DNA of 64,000 nucleotides from Galaxea fascicularis (taxonomy: Eukaryota; Cnidaria; Anthozoa; Scleractinia; Euphylliidae). Made by a program: the position numbers and the translations under genes. The stretch spans positions 11,465,863-11,529,862 of the forward strand of contig OX419339.1 of assembly GCA_948470475.1 (NCBI GenBank). Direction: 5' to 3'. The notes beneath the pieces are model-generated. The model searched no databases, was not told the DNA's origin, and saw nothing but the letters and a program-made list of their open reading frames with translations. Shown here in pieces: positions 35,154 to 47,500 of this stretch; position 1 is the stretch's first letter; the number at the start of each line of letters is the position of its first letter.

Positions 35154-36488
35154 CGAATCGAGTTTAAGTCTCAAAATACATGTATAATGTTGTATATTAG
35201 GTTGTGCGGAAATCATCCACATCATTCATTTGCCACTCGAAAAGCCCGAGTGAAGGCCAATACGGCCTCTAGTTTTTGTACGTTCACCTAAACCGGAAGA
35301 CAGTCCGCTCTTCCTGTCTGTGAAAAAGCCTGGAACTTGGAGGATAGGTGGAAAGCAGTACAGTTTTGCTTGTGAAAATTCAATCACTTTTATATGTCAA
35401 TGATAAATAAGGGCTCCTAAGCAATACGCAATAAGCAATACTTGGAACACAATGGATGTTCAAAGCGGTTGTTAGAGTATTCGCTTAAAATATCCACTTT
35501 TGTCGTCTCATCTTTGTATTCATACAAATAATTAATAGGCGGTATACACCCTCTGCATAAATGGCCGCCCTGCCATTTTTGGCTTGGTTAAATTCTTAAA
35601 AATAAGAATGTTACCTGATTACCAGGCACTACAAAATATGTTATCTTGGGTAGTTTCAACGTTTTTTGTTAAACAGCTGCAAAGTTATGGCTCATTCAAA
35701 TTTAAGAATTTGTATGGGAGATGATAGCTTAGCCCAACTAGCCTCGCTTTCATGATTTAGCCAGAATTCAAATGCTTATAACTTCTTGTCAAATGAGAAT
35801 GTGACCTTGAAACTACACAGAAGGACTCATTTTGACAAGTTCTTTCCTGGTATTCACTTCTTTTGTAAGTTGCAGACATTTTAAAATTTTCAAAATTACA
35901 AGGCAGCCATTTATGCATAGGGTCTATGACGAGGTTACTCACACAACAACCGAAGGTGTCTATCAACCAGATCTAAAATGATCAGCGTATTTGGTAATGA
36001 GATTGCTACAAAAGTATACTGTGGTATATTGACGCATGCTGGGCTCGATTTTACGGATTGTTTTACTCAGCTTTCTTCACAATTTCTCAATTCAGCGAGT
36101 TCTGTTCGTATTAAATACAACTACAGAAAGTAATGGTAGCGCATTTTCAACAGCCGAGGCCAGAGAAACTGTCGAACAATGAAATAATAGACTAAACTTC
36201 CGCAAATAACATAAAAAGTATCTGCTTCTACATCTGAAAACGGTACAAAGTCGCGTACGATATGATAAAAGTGACTGAGATATCCGACTGAAGTACACAA
36301 ATTTACAACATCTTTAACGTACAAGGCAAGGTGAAGAGTCAGTGTCAAGGACAATGTTTGAAATACCACGTATTTCAACTTCGGTTGAAAGATTTAACAA
36401 CAGCCATCAACACACACTAAATACACCTACCGTAATTTCTCTTGGTATATTCCTACCAGTGTCAGTGAACCTCTGAAGTTTTGCATTA

Positions 36489-36716
36489 TTAGTAGCATGC
36501 CGCTAGCTGCTTTGTCCGAAACCACAACTTCAATTCGCTACCTTCTCCGTGCTTCCACGGTGCGGCTATGTGTGGATATAAAACCTGGTATCCGTTACCA
36601 CTGAAGCTCCGCTCTCTTTGTGTGCCACACGCGTAAAAAGCCAGCGACAGTAAGAGGAACACGCCAAAAACGCCGTTACGCTTTAAAACAGGATTTAAGC
36701 GATCTATCACTTTCAT
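36489..36716 (-). CDS. Probable gene B first coding exon: signal peptide and LamG start
   Basis: ATG at 36716 opens a reading frame with a hydrophobic signal peptide (GVFGVFLLLSLAFYACG). It is followed by a LamG-like opening (SFSGNGYQVLYP, then SELKLWFRTKQ) that resembles the start of gene A. The frame stops at 36489. The 3' splice limit is unclear: no strong GT donor lies before the stop, and a weak GTTTCG inside the Leu-Trp-Phe region is the best GT. A middle LamG exon between here and 18.7 kb would be needed and was not found. It could also belong to a separate or dead gene. Confidence 0.5.
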   Translation of the reverse strand: MKVIDRLNPVLKRNGVFGVFLLLSLAFYACGTQRERSFSGNGYQVLYPHIAAPWKHGEGSELKLWFRTKQLAACY

Positions 36717-38413
36717 TTTTTAGGATAATTTTTGGTAGCTCCATAAACGAACAGCCTTTTAGTAACTGCTTCACATAATATTTGTCAATATTCGTTTATC
36801 GTGGAGCTTGCCGCTCTGTGTGAATAGATTTCGTACCACACCTAAATCTGGTTAACACTTTGCAATTACAAAAAATAATTTTAAAAGATAAGAATTAAGC
36901 AAGCAATCGCCTCTCCAAGAAAATACTGAAATGTGTTAACGAATCATGATATCAACAGTAATTCTTGCATAAATAATCACTTTAATCTCAGGTTTCTTCT
37001 TTCTTCATCTCAGGATTTCTGTCGCCGAACCGTATGCAAAATGCTTACACTCAAAGGTGTGACAAAGGTTTTGCACACAGCTGCATCCGACCTTTATATA
37101 AGATGGCAGTGTAAGAAGGGCTAGGCTCAACTTCAGAAAAGGCCACTAATTCCCATTCAAGTATTTCATTATTGAACATATGCCGCTAATATTTTAAACC
37201 TGGTTGGGTATTAAAAATTTGAAAGTATCTAACTTATTAAGATGATACACCTGCCGTATTGTTCATTAATGGTATTAATTAAGATCCTGTTTTCGTTTGT
37301 ATGCGTTTATCGTCGTTTTAATTTACCTTGATCAATTGCCGAAACATTTTCTGGAAATCGTCAAGAGCCCAGCTTTATTCTCATACTGATTTATTGGTGT
37401 TAACCTATCCCAGAGAATATCGAGTTTTGCTGATTCAATAACCTTTCATAATTAGAGGGACACGCTCACCTGAATTGAGTATTACAAGCGCGACGTCTTT
37501 ATTATACCACGGATAATCCTTTTACCTTAAGAGCTGCCAAATTAAAACTATTCTTTTTTCAGTTTCGAAAGATATTTAATAACAAACAGCCTAATGCAAC
37601 CTTTGAGAAACTTTCAGTCGTTTTTATTTCAGGCGTAACACCACAGAATTTTATACACTCTGAAATATCGGGTAGGGCTTTTCGTTTAGGGGGACTTCAT
37701 ATGTTAGGGAGAATTACGCTTTAAATGGTTTGGCTGAGCTTCCAAATTAACAACGTGTTCTGCCGGAAAGATGTTTTTCTTATGAAATCCGGCTGGTTGC
37801 TTAATTTGAGAGGCCATATTTGCCTTCGGTGTGGAATTCTACATGAAGGATAATTTTGGCCTAGGTATTCGAAATTTATTTTCAGCCCACAAATTGTTTT
37901 AACAACCGAAATCGAAAAAGGGAGGAGTCGAACAAAAAGAATTGATGATTTGATCTCTGTTGCTAATTAAAGACTGTTTACCTTGTAAGGTACATGAGAA
38001 CATGAACTGATAGACCTGATACACTTCAAGTCACATCTGCTAATAGACGAGAGCTCGAAATTTTTGAACCACAACAAACAATCAAAGAATGTGGTGTCTC
38101 CTCGTAAAATCTGTTCAACATTTAAATTTTCACTGCCAGTCGCATCTGACCATATTTACGCATTGTCCCATTTTGCAAGACATCGCACCTCCAAAATTCA
38201 CAAAGTGGTTCAAAGGTAAATAGTTAAAAGAAAGTCCTTCTCGTAATAGTTACAAGATATGAAACTCTTCTGCCACTGTCCAAAGAACTGGGGCTGCTTC
38301 TGGGTCTTTTAATTGTCTGCTAAAAATCTTTGAATGTGTATCCGTCACCTTTGAATTGTAGCAGGCTTAATTGGAGAGGGAACGAAAATTGACCAAAAAC
38401 TCCTCTTGATATC
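36717..38413. other. Upstream region of gene B; no gene recognised
   Basis: Spacer between gene B and the 3' end of gene A. No convincing TATA box near 36.75-36.80 kb was found. AT-rich, no repeats recognised. Confidence 0.4.
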
Positions 38414-38480
38414 AGTGTCCTTACGGAAGTGTTTTTGTTTTCTTTCCGAAAGAAAACAAAAACACTTCCGTAAGTACACT
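38414..38480. repeat. 67 bp near-perfect palindrome
   Basis: Two 33 bp arms with one mismatch pair around a single central base at 38447. The arm contains CTTACGGAAGTGTTTTTG. It lies between the 3' end of gene A and the first exon of gene B. It could be a tiny transposon remnant or a hairpin-forming site. Confidence 0.9.
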
Positions 38481-39661
38481 AAAGTTTAATTTGTCTTTAA
38501 TTAAAGTTTTATCCTACTCTAAGCAAAACTGAATTTCTTTCGCGAGCTCATTAATAATTTCACCGCAAATTCGGTGATATCTTTGACAGCGTGGTGGCTC
38601 AATTATTTAATCTCGTTTGAATATTCAATTTTTCAGCAAGTTTTTGTCAAGTAATTTCAAAATGATTTCATTTGCAAGTTCTGTTTCTTTCTTTCTTTGT
38701 TTTGTTTTTTTGTTTTTCTCTTTCGTTTTCTTTTGTAAGGTTACATGAGACGATAAGAAGCCGGTAACCCAGTAGTTATGTCTTAACTGCGTCTTAATTA
38801 TGTATTATTAAATTGCTACTTGCACGAAAGCAAAAATCGTGTCTGAGACAAGGCGCTATTTATGACTTTCGATTCTGAAGACGGAATATAAGCTTAAGGC
38901 GGTGCTGGTCACATGAATAAGCCGGCATTCTTAAATAAATTATGCCTATCTCGTCAAATAGATTTTCCCCAAATCACGTTCATGTATTTTTATTTTAGTA
39001 TTCTAACGCATTACTTTTTGCTTTGACTGCGTCTATTCTGCTTTACAAAAGATACTGTTTTCTCTATTGTTTCATATTGGGGTATTTATTTCGTTTAAAG
39101 CGACACCTTACTTTAAATATTTATAAAATGTTTTAAACAAATCTTCTTTACTCGCAGTTACTCTTTCTGTAACCTTTTAATCCTTAAGTACTATGCAGAT
39201 TGTCCCATTTCTTGGTCAAAAAATCACTAAAATTATAGCCAAATACTTTACTCGCACAAGAATTACTTTTATATCGCCAACGGAATAATTTTAAATCAAG
39301 TGGATTTTGAAAGAAAAAAATTAAACCATAAGTTGTTACCTTTTTTATCGGCTAACAAAGCAGTCTGTTCTACCTTTTCAATTTAGAATTCTCTTGCTGG
39401 ACACATTAATAAACAGTTTCTATACACTGGAATATAATAAAGCCGTTTTAAAGAAAATTTGACAATACGTTTTCGGCTGATGGGGAAGTGCCGTTTTGTT
39501 TTCGTGTGTTACTAAAAATAGATGACTGAGATAATTCCTTAATATGTCAGTTACATTTCACTTTTAAATGATGTGTAAACGAACTCTTCTCTATCTGTCT
39601 AATAAAATTTACTTTACCAGTTTACTTGTTGTTGTTGTTGTTTTTTTTTTTACATCGATTC
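38481..39661. other. Gene A downstream spacer
   Basis: Very AT-rich, with T-rich runs and a (GTT)n/T run near 39.63 kb. No gene or further repeat recognised. Confidence 0.4.
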
Positions 39662-39667
39662 TTTATT
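39662..39667 (-). terminator. Candidate poly(A) signal of gene A
   Basis: AATAAA on the minus strand lies about 120 nt past the gene A stop codon. It is the nearest canonical signal I found downstream. Confidence 0.45.
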
Positions 39668-39787
39668 TTTTCTTGTTTCTGAATAACGACAAAAAGGAAT
39701 GATCTAGTAAGAAGAGTGTTTTTCATCGTTTTAAAAATTTACTACAAGTTTAGGAATTTGTTCAGAAAGGCAGCAATTTTATAAAAG

Positions 39788-42700
39788 CTATAGTTCGGTT
39801 TCATATCTCTGTGAATGTAGTTGCTTCAGCGGCATAGCAAGGGCATTTTTGTTATTGCGACCTCTAGATTGCATGTCAGACTGCTTGTTATTAGCATGTG
39901 GTTGCTGCCGCTGTTGCTGCTTCCGTTGCTGTCGGCAGATATCATTAGCAATACTGCTATAGCGCGTTTGTTCGCTATCAGATGAACTATTATCTGTTGT
40001 TTGCCTTTGTCCATTGATTAGAGCTGAGGATAGCAGCGCTTCTTCTTCACTATTTTGGCGGGAAAATAAACGTGGACGCGGTGCGCTGTGGTTGCGTTTA
40101 TCTTCCTTAGGTGATCGCATTTCCCGCTTTTTTTCTCCATAAGAAGCGGGGAAGTTAATTTGCTCTGCTTGCGGATAGCTTAAATCACTGTCGCTCGAGG
40201 TTTGTTCATTATATCGACCGTCCCCAATTAAATTTGTTCCATCCAACGCTTGCCTGGATATACCTTCCTCCAGGTTATTCCCATCCAAAGACAGGTAATT
40301 GTCATGAGGATCGGACGACCGCCAGTTATCGTTGTCAATTCCATTTTTCCCTTTCGTAAGAGAGTCTTCCTTGGAGGATTCGTCACAATATTCTTTACTT
40401 TTTCTTTCGTTGTCCTCAGCATGTCTTATCGAACACAGTTCCACCTCTGAACTTATTTCCGAGATGGGAGCTGCTGACTCGCTGTCCGAATCCATGACTT
40501 TTTCATTTTCGTGTAACAGTGACTGCTCCGCTTCAGATTTGCGCTGCGATGAATCTTTGTAGCGTTTAATAGGGCTGGTGGTGGTGTCATTTTTGTCGCT
40601 GTAAGTAGCTTTAACATCAGCTGCAGTCAGGGCATCATATATGACCTCTTTCAACTTCATGATTTGCTGTTCTGTGCTGAGCTGCTTACACGCGGGGAAA
40701 GGTACTACGCTGATGATCGCGAGATCAACATCTTCATAATCTTTTATCTTTTCAGGCTCTTGTTCTCCTATGTCAGCGTTTTCCGAATTCCACAGCGAGC
40801 TAACATTGCTGATATCAAGTCTGTCCGTCTCCGCATCACTGTAAAGCTCTGGGGACAACGTGACGCGACCGTCATGCAATCCCATATCGCAGTTGTTTCT
40901 CACTGGGTAAGGACTTGTCTCAAGCTGCAGTATCTCAGGCTCAGCTGGACTCGGGGGTCCAAGTTCAATGGTATCCATATGGCGAACATCGTGATACAAG
41001 GGCGTTTGCAGACACTTGCATGGATAAAGCAAATTCTGTTTGATAATAAGCACAGCAATTGCAATCACGAAAATAGCTAGAATAACACTCAATATGATAA
41101 GCACAAGTTGTTGGTTGGCGTTTTCGCGGATGGTAATATACTTTCTTGGCGTTTCTATGACGATAATGCTTATATTCGTGGTAGGGGTGTTCGTTCGTGA
41201 AGTAACTAGGTGGGACTCTGTAGATAATGCATCTCTTCTTGTTAATAATGTACTCTGAGGGGTAGAAATCGCTGTACTTTGAATTTTTGTTACACGACTC
41301 CTTCCTTTTGAAGAGGTAGTGGGCATTGTGCTTGGAGACTTTGCCTTATGTTGAGTTGACTTTATAGGTGTTGTGTGAGAAGTGGATAGAGTAGTTGCTT
41401 TTGTCGCATTTACGGTCGTTGAGCCGTAACATTCAAGACTCCCCAGAACAAAATATGATTTCAGGCTCGTCCCATCAACGCTGAATATTAGTTTCTTCAC
41501 CGGGAGGCTCGTTGACTCCGTTAAGTAGCCGTCATCACTATGCCATTTATTGTCAACAGAGTCACAATTACACGTTTTGTTTCTTTCATGGCAAGTTCTG
41601 TTTACTCCGCACGCGCATTTCCTGCTCCCAGGAAATGCACCTGACCAATAATCTTGCAATTTTCCGTCACGTGACACCCAACGTGCCCCACGGCCTGAGT
41701 CGAGATCAAATGTTTTAGGTGAATCAAATAATACTGAGTTATAGCATCTATACCTTAAATATTGTCTACAATGAGTGCTGCTTGCGATAAGGTCTTTGAT
41801 ATTTTGCTCATTGGAATTCTCATAGATGATTCCATGCTGATAAGATGTGCCGTCAACCTTGTTTTGAGCGGCTATTACTTGATTTCTGTCTTTAGTATGA
41901 AGAATCATAGTCGAAGGGCCTTTTACGTCGGTCATATTGCAGTACACCGTAAAAGACGTCTCTCGATGCTGGGGATTTATCTTGTAATACGAGTTAGTTC
42001 TTTTGCCGGCGGCCCACCAATCAGCACATGACTGCATAGGAAAGGCAGGTGTTTCGCATTTCGGACCTTTAAAATCAGTCCCTATGCAGTCACAAGAAGT
42101 TGCTTTCCAACTCTGAGAGCACCTGCCGTTATTTTGACAAGGATTTGGTAAACAGCGGTCAGTGAGAGAACATTTTGTCCGTACGTCATTGGAACGATAA
42201 ACAGTTGTAAAGTTAACCCTCTGTCCCTGTATTGTAAGATCGCGCATGCAACCCACAAAACCAAGCCGCTTGTTCCCGCTTTTTCCGACAAAAACATCGA
42301 AACTGCTTATGAAGCGTACTCGGGAGGTTTCAGCACTATAGTGTTTTTGATCCACATCAAGTAACACTCCTTGTATGCTGATATTGACGGCAACAAAGTG
42401 CCACATTCCGTCGTCCAGTCCAGATCCACCGTACAATGGTGGAGAAGGTGATTTACCCATAAATTCTATCTCAAGTTTCACCATGCCAGATTCTAGCGAA
42501 ATGAATATGTTAGCGTTGTTTTTTTCTGTTATTCGCTGAAATAACAAGGTTCCATTTCTGTAATAGGTTCGAAACCTAAAGCTGTACACAGCGGTGCTTT
42601 TTTGAGGAGCAACTACTTTGATGAAGGATTCAGGGTTGGGGAAAGTAATAGGATGATAGCCCCCAGGTGTGATGTTACAACCACAAATAAGTCTTGCATT

Positions 42701-43058
42701 AGTTCCTGAAACAGTGGCGATTCCTTTCCAGGCCAAGTCAAGAAGTTTAATACCATATATCTTCACGTAATTCTTGTCGAGGCAACCCTCATATGAAACA
42801 AACTGACGCTTTCTTAAACTCAAGTGTCTTGTCTTTATCCTACTTTCGTTAACGCCACCCAAGTAGAAATTTTGATGCTTAAAATGCCTGGAGTAGAAAC
42901 CAGGAACTGCGATGAAATACTTTTTAATGTCAACGAAAAGAGTAAATGCCGAGGCGTTCTTTTTTTGTATTTGCACTTGGTGCCATTCATGATCTGACAG
43001 GTCGTTTCCAAAGACGCCAGATGATGTACTTTGCATACCCCACACAAAAACAGAACAG
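39788..43058 (-). CDS. Gene A coding exon 2 (rest of protein)
   Basis: This is an unusually long coding exon of 3271 bp, holding most of LamG 1, all of LamG 2, EGF, the fibrinogen-like region, stalk, membrane helix and the whole cytoplasmic tail. The acceptor lies after a pyrimidine-rich TTTATTTTCTTATTCC stretch. The reading frame is open throughout with no defect. Vertebrate CASPR genes split this region into many exons, so intron loss or retroposition of the 3' part is possible (inference). Confidence 0.85.
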
Positions 43059-46000
43059 CTGTTGGTTGGAATAAGAAAATAAACACACGAGTTAGCATTA
43101 AACGCTGATATCGAACGACTACGTGTCTGAAATCGGGTTAGCTTACAAATTTAATTTTTGTAATAAACATTGACGAAAGGTGAAAACTTTTTATTAAAAA
43201 GCTTCGATTGCTTTTCCAGATGATTAGCGCTGCTCACGACTCTGTGCACACTCTGTTCCACACTGTACTCGATGATACGCTTTCTATGGTATAGTGATGT
43301 GGTCAATTTGTTCGAGACCTTTGTTACTTGTTGATCATTTCCTTTTTTCTCATAACCTTTATGTTTCATAGTGCCAGCAGAGTTGCTATAAGGAGTAATT
43401 AAGCATTGGTCACTCTTAGTGGATAAAACACAGTTGAAACAATAACATCCAACAACTGAAATGGGATGCCCTTTAAATTTGGATATCCAATAAACGCAAG
43501 AAACGTAGTACTTTTGACCAAATATGGCCTTTTGAGTTTGGACAAGAACAAAAATGACCATTTTTAGCGTTAAACAGAAACGACGAAAATGCCCCTTTTT
43601 ACTGTTATGTTTCTTAAAGAAATTATCGTCGAAAAACAAAACTTCGACCATCATAGTAAAATTCAATCCTTGTTCTAGCTTAGAAATGACTTTTTTTGTT
43701 CATATTCTTTTCCTGAGCGTAGAGACAGCCTTTTGTTCCAGTGCAATACAGCCTTCCCGCTATTTTCAACATCTCGACCGCATTGCATGCTGGGAAATAA
43801 CGAAAATTTTTGACAGCACCCGTCCCTTCCCCCAATTTTTTCACATAGAAACTCAGCCACTCTCAGCCACTCCGACCTACCGCCAAAAATTGGTGCTTGT
43901 AGGGATATTCAGTGCTTGCAAATTCCAAAATATGCGGCGGTAGGTCGAGAAATTCATCCAAAGTCGAGTCCCAAAGGTACTAAGTGTCTGACGATCCGAA
44001 TTCCCAGTTCGTAGAGGAACAAGCCAAATTTGACAACAAAGTACATCACCTTGCTCCCTTCTTTGAGAAAGTGGACTCTTAGCAACCGTCACGCTTAATG
44101 ATGCTCATCAGGCTGCCACTAAAGATGAAAAATGGCTGTAAACTTAGCAAAATTCGCAAACAAACCGAACTTGGGCCGTTCTTGAGTTCCACGATTGAAA
44201 AATAGCTGCGTCACAATGACGTTTTCAGAAACCTTGAGCCTTCAGTACTTTAGGGCAGCACCACTTTCCGTGGTAGTTTTAAATATAAAGTCATGAATTG
44301 CTATGGATCGTTTTTGCTGGAAAATCACTCCGAAAACGTAAAAACGGCTGGTAGTCAATGGGTTAAGGAGGCTCGAAGGGGTTTTTTGCCGAGTGCGCGC
44401 GCGAGTAAACAACACACGCCGTATCTATGCGTGTGTCACGCATGCTCAAGTGCTAATCTTTTCGACTCGAATGTTTTGAAGTTTCGTAACTTTAGTCGCT
44501 TATATTTCCGCTTTCGCACGGTAGATTTTTTTGATTAACAACTAAGATCAATTGGCTGCGCATGCGTATATATAGTCCGACTTTTAACAAATTCTGTAGG
44601 TAGGAAAAAATTTAAGAAAGCAATAACTAAAAGGTGGTTTTATTCTTAATCTGCCCTACAGAATTTTTTTAAACAACAAAGCACCCAACATGGTGGACAC
44701 AGCAATGTCGGATGTTGTTTGCGAGAGTCGTTCACGAGCCAAAAGATTCAAGATGCCATTGCATTGTTGTACTATTGAAAGTCTCCCTCCGGTTAAATAT
44801 ATACGTCAGTACTTTGTAAATTCTTCAACCTAAATTTTGAATTTTTAAAGAAGTTTTTGTTTCTAAATTCGAAGTTACTCAAACGTTGAAAATTATTATA
44901 CATCTGAGGACTAAATTCGCTTCACTCGCTGATGATTTCATGTAAAAATATTACCTAGTAAATTTTCAAGACTTGAACAACAACCCCCTCACCCCTCACC
45001 CCTCCCCCCCCCAAAAAAATAATTATGAAACCTATTAATGAACTATAATTTAATTTTAAACCCCTAAACCAACTGTGGTGGCTTGTGCAATTTAACTGAA
45101 GTAATTTCTATATTGTGAAGAGTTTAGTCCATTCGTAGGCTATATTATGTAAACTTGCATATCTAAATCCATCAAGACGTCTGAGGTGACTCTCCTGTTT
45201 GCCTCCTAATTTGAATAAAGACATCGAGTCTTTAACAACCAGTGTATATTTTCTAAAAATGAATAATGCATCGCATCGCTTCATTCAAATTAAACATTAG
45301 TAACTGAGTTGTGATCTCAGAGTAGATTTCGTGCTGGACACCGTAACTTACTGATCAAATCTATGGTAAGAGTGTGTGAATCAGTCTACGGCACTGACGC
45401 AAAGAAATCGCAGCATGAGCGCAAGCTAAAAGAGATCTAATTTAGCATCGCAACAGTTGTTTTTTGCGCGTATGTTTCTCGGAGTTTTCTTACGGCTGGA
45501 GTGTGGTACGCTGTGTTTCCGTCTCCCCCTGACTGTCACTGTGAATATACGAGCTCCACTGACCCTATTTGATGTTTGACCGATTTCATTTGACCCTTAA
45601 CCACTTCCGATTCTAAAGAAAAGCAATGAGCATCATGAAATAAACTCTACTCCGGCAAATTAAACATCTTGAGTTACGACACTCGACTTAGCAAGCAAAC
45701 CACAAGGTTTTGAAGAACAAGCGTAAAAACAAACTTTTCCTTGAAACAGCAGCGGCAAGACGGTTAGATGAGAATAACTTGCTCTACGATAGCTTGAAAT
45801 GTAAAGTGGTTTCCACTCCACTCCATCATTCTACTGACATTACTCTAAAATTACACAGTTCAGACGTATATTTTCGTATTTTTAGATCAGTACGTACTAG
45901 ACGATATTTTCCTAAATTGTGACTTGCGGTAAAGCGATCGATGTGCCCCTTTTTTCTTTATTAAAACTGACATCATATAACGCACTTGTCTTTGATCGTA

Positions 46001-47382
46001 CATTTCCCTGTGACTTAAATTAAGAGTACGGGACTGAGTACATAAATAGTTCATAATGTATTACTCTCTTCGCGCCTGCGTAAACTCACTGGAACGCAGG
46101 TGCAAAAGATGAATTACTTCGACAGCACACAATTCATCTCACTCTGTAATTAGACTCGTACAAAAGTGTTTCTTTGAAAATGGTGCAATGTCGACTGCGG
46201 AGATTTTGTAACTGCGTCGGATTATCGGCCCAACTATGCAAGTTTCATGCAATAAATTTTTAAGACAATAGTAACGGTACTAAAGAGCAAGAAACTGCAT
46301 GAACGTGGATAACTCACAGAGGGGCGTCTTGACGCGAAATCCACAAAAAACAAATTATGAGACTTACTATTGAGACGTTTTTGATTTTGCAGCTTACGAA
46401 CTGACGTAAATAAAACAAACGGAAATCTTACGCATTAAATGAAACTAAATAATCAAACGTAATGAAAGCAATTTCTTTCCGGCTAAACTGTGAAAGACTT
46501 TATCAACCGAGTTTTCGATCAGCTGAATATAATTTCAGAGGTGAACTCTTCAGATTGTATCTTAAATAGTTTTGGAGTTCTGGCGAAACAAAGAAGGATC
46601 ATACAGGTTTCACTAACAGTCGGCCAAACTGTAAATGCAGCTAAATGTTGTTGAAATAGAAAGATTGATCGTTGAGGGTAGACTCGAGTTCGCTCACTTA
46701 CTGCTATAGTGTCCTTGTTTTCGATAAGGCGGAGTAATGAAATTTTAATCTAAACATTTTATCCTTTTTTATCTGAATAATTTCATTTTTTGTTAGAATT
46801 TTACCAGCGTGAGTCTACACAAATTCCACCAAATATTATCAATAATTACAACATGCAGAAATGAAACCTTTTGCCCTTGAGGAAAAAATTCTTTCACAAG
46901 TACCTCCACGTATGCTTCCCTGCATAAACACTCCGAACGGTCTCGTTTAAAAGTCTGAAGCGCCTTTAACAAGATCGAGTCAGACTCCCCATTGAACCTT
47001 TCCAAAAACGGTTACTGGCAAATGTCGACCTGGCTTTTCTTAAAAAAGAATCAACATCCCACTTCACGGAGAGAGCGGGCATAGATGTAAACTAAGATAA
47101 AGAAGCAAAAATTAAGCTAACAGTTCACCTGATTTTTCCACGCAGGAGCTCAAGTGTTATGAAGTCGCCTTCTCCGCTAGCCGCGTGAAAAAGTATTCCA
47201 TTAGGTTTGATCGTCTTGAACACGAGAACGATTTCATCTGGAAGCGTTCTCGGCTCTCCACGGTATGAGTGCTCTACGTAAGTTGCTCCGTCGAAGCTTG
47301 TTAAGTTAGACGATTCTGCGTGTCCACAAGAAGCAATCAGTCCAAGAAAAAAACAGCGGAATAACCATGCCACTGTAAACAT
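39788..47382 (-). CDS. Gene A: CASPR/neurexin-IV-like transmembrane receptor, two coding exons
   Basis: Coding exons are 47382..47129 and 43058..39788 (stop 39790..39788), joined by a phase 2 intron of about 4.07 kb with a CAG|GTGAAC donor and an AACAG|C acceptor. The join restores a LamG domain and gives a 1174-residue protein. Seen in order: signal peptide (about 1-22), LamG (about 30-205, with a D-x-x-WH-x-V motif), LamG (about 225-385, GMWHFVAV and GFVGCMRDL), EGF (about 387-421, six cysteines), fibrinogen-like segment (about 423-630), Thr/Ser-rich stalk, one membrane helix (about 736-758) and a 415-residue acidic Ser-rich tail. The C-terminus E-T-E-L fits a class I PDZ ligand. LamG-EGF-fibrinogen-like order is known from contactin-associated proteins and neurexin IV; this copy is shorter, with two LamG domains and no discoidin domain. 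A cell-surface adhesion role is inferred. An upstream in-frame TTG at 47415 was rejected because ATG 47382 directly precedes the signal peptide. Confidence 0.85.
43455..44366 (-). mobile_element. Dispersed TIR-type repeat, copy 2 (in gene A intron)
   Basis: Opposite-strand copy of 11.9-12.8 kb with many substitutions and small indels. It begins on the minus strand with TTAACCCATTGACTACC. Its other end diverges about 100 bp before that of copy 1, so it is truncated there. Confidence 0.6.
44983..45012 (-). other. C-rich run (G-quadruplex-capable on minus strand) in gene A intron
   Basis: CCCCC-TCA-CCCC-TCA-CCCC-T-CCCCCCCCC on the plus strand, so the minus (transcribed gene A sense) strand carries four G runs with short loops. 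Confidence 0.7.
47129..47382 (-). CDS. Gene A coding exon 1 (signal peptide and first half of LamG 1)
   Basis: The exon encodes 84 residues plus two bases of codon 85. A hydrophobic stretch (VAWLFRCFFLGLIAS) after Met1 is a typical signal peptide. The LamG start follows: F-D-G-A-T-Y-V, then I-V-L-V-F-K-T and N-G-I-L-F-H. The donor CAG|GTGAAC is at 47128. Joined to the next exon it reads GKIS-CSVFVWG, the expected LamG strand. A candidate TATA box lies about 120 bp upstream. Confidence 0.8.
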
Positions 47383-47500
47383 TTTGCGTGGGTGCCTTTC
47401 GTACGTCCAGCCCAATTCCCTTTTGCTTTGTACATCAACATTAACAGCTGCCAGTTGTGACTAAATCCTGGACTTGCCAGGCTCCCGATCTCGCATCCTC

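Larger units (their letters stand above)
18716..36488 (-). other. Presumed large intron region of gene B
   Basis: About 17.8 kb between the probable first exon and the LamG exons of gene B. It holds the Rab-like gene on the opposite strand, a SINE, two MITEs, a 1.1 kb TIR element, a tandem repeat and the decayed protease-like mobile element. The middle LamG exon expected here was not found. If the 36.7 kb exon belongs to another gene, this is simply intergenic. Confidence 0.4.
43059..47128 (-). other. Gene A intron 1
   Basis: This is a phase 2 intron of about 4.07 kb inside LamG 1. It contains a copy of a dispersed TIR-type repeat (about 43.45-44.37 kb) and a C-rich run near 45.0 kb. No further exon was recognised in it. 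Confidence 0.65.

Noticed and set aside
40664..41080. Plus-strand frames across gene A and similar ones at 16.6-17.2 kb
   Set aside because: They are antisense shadows of the long coding exons of genes A and B.
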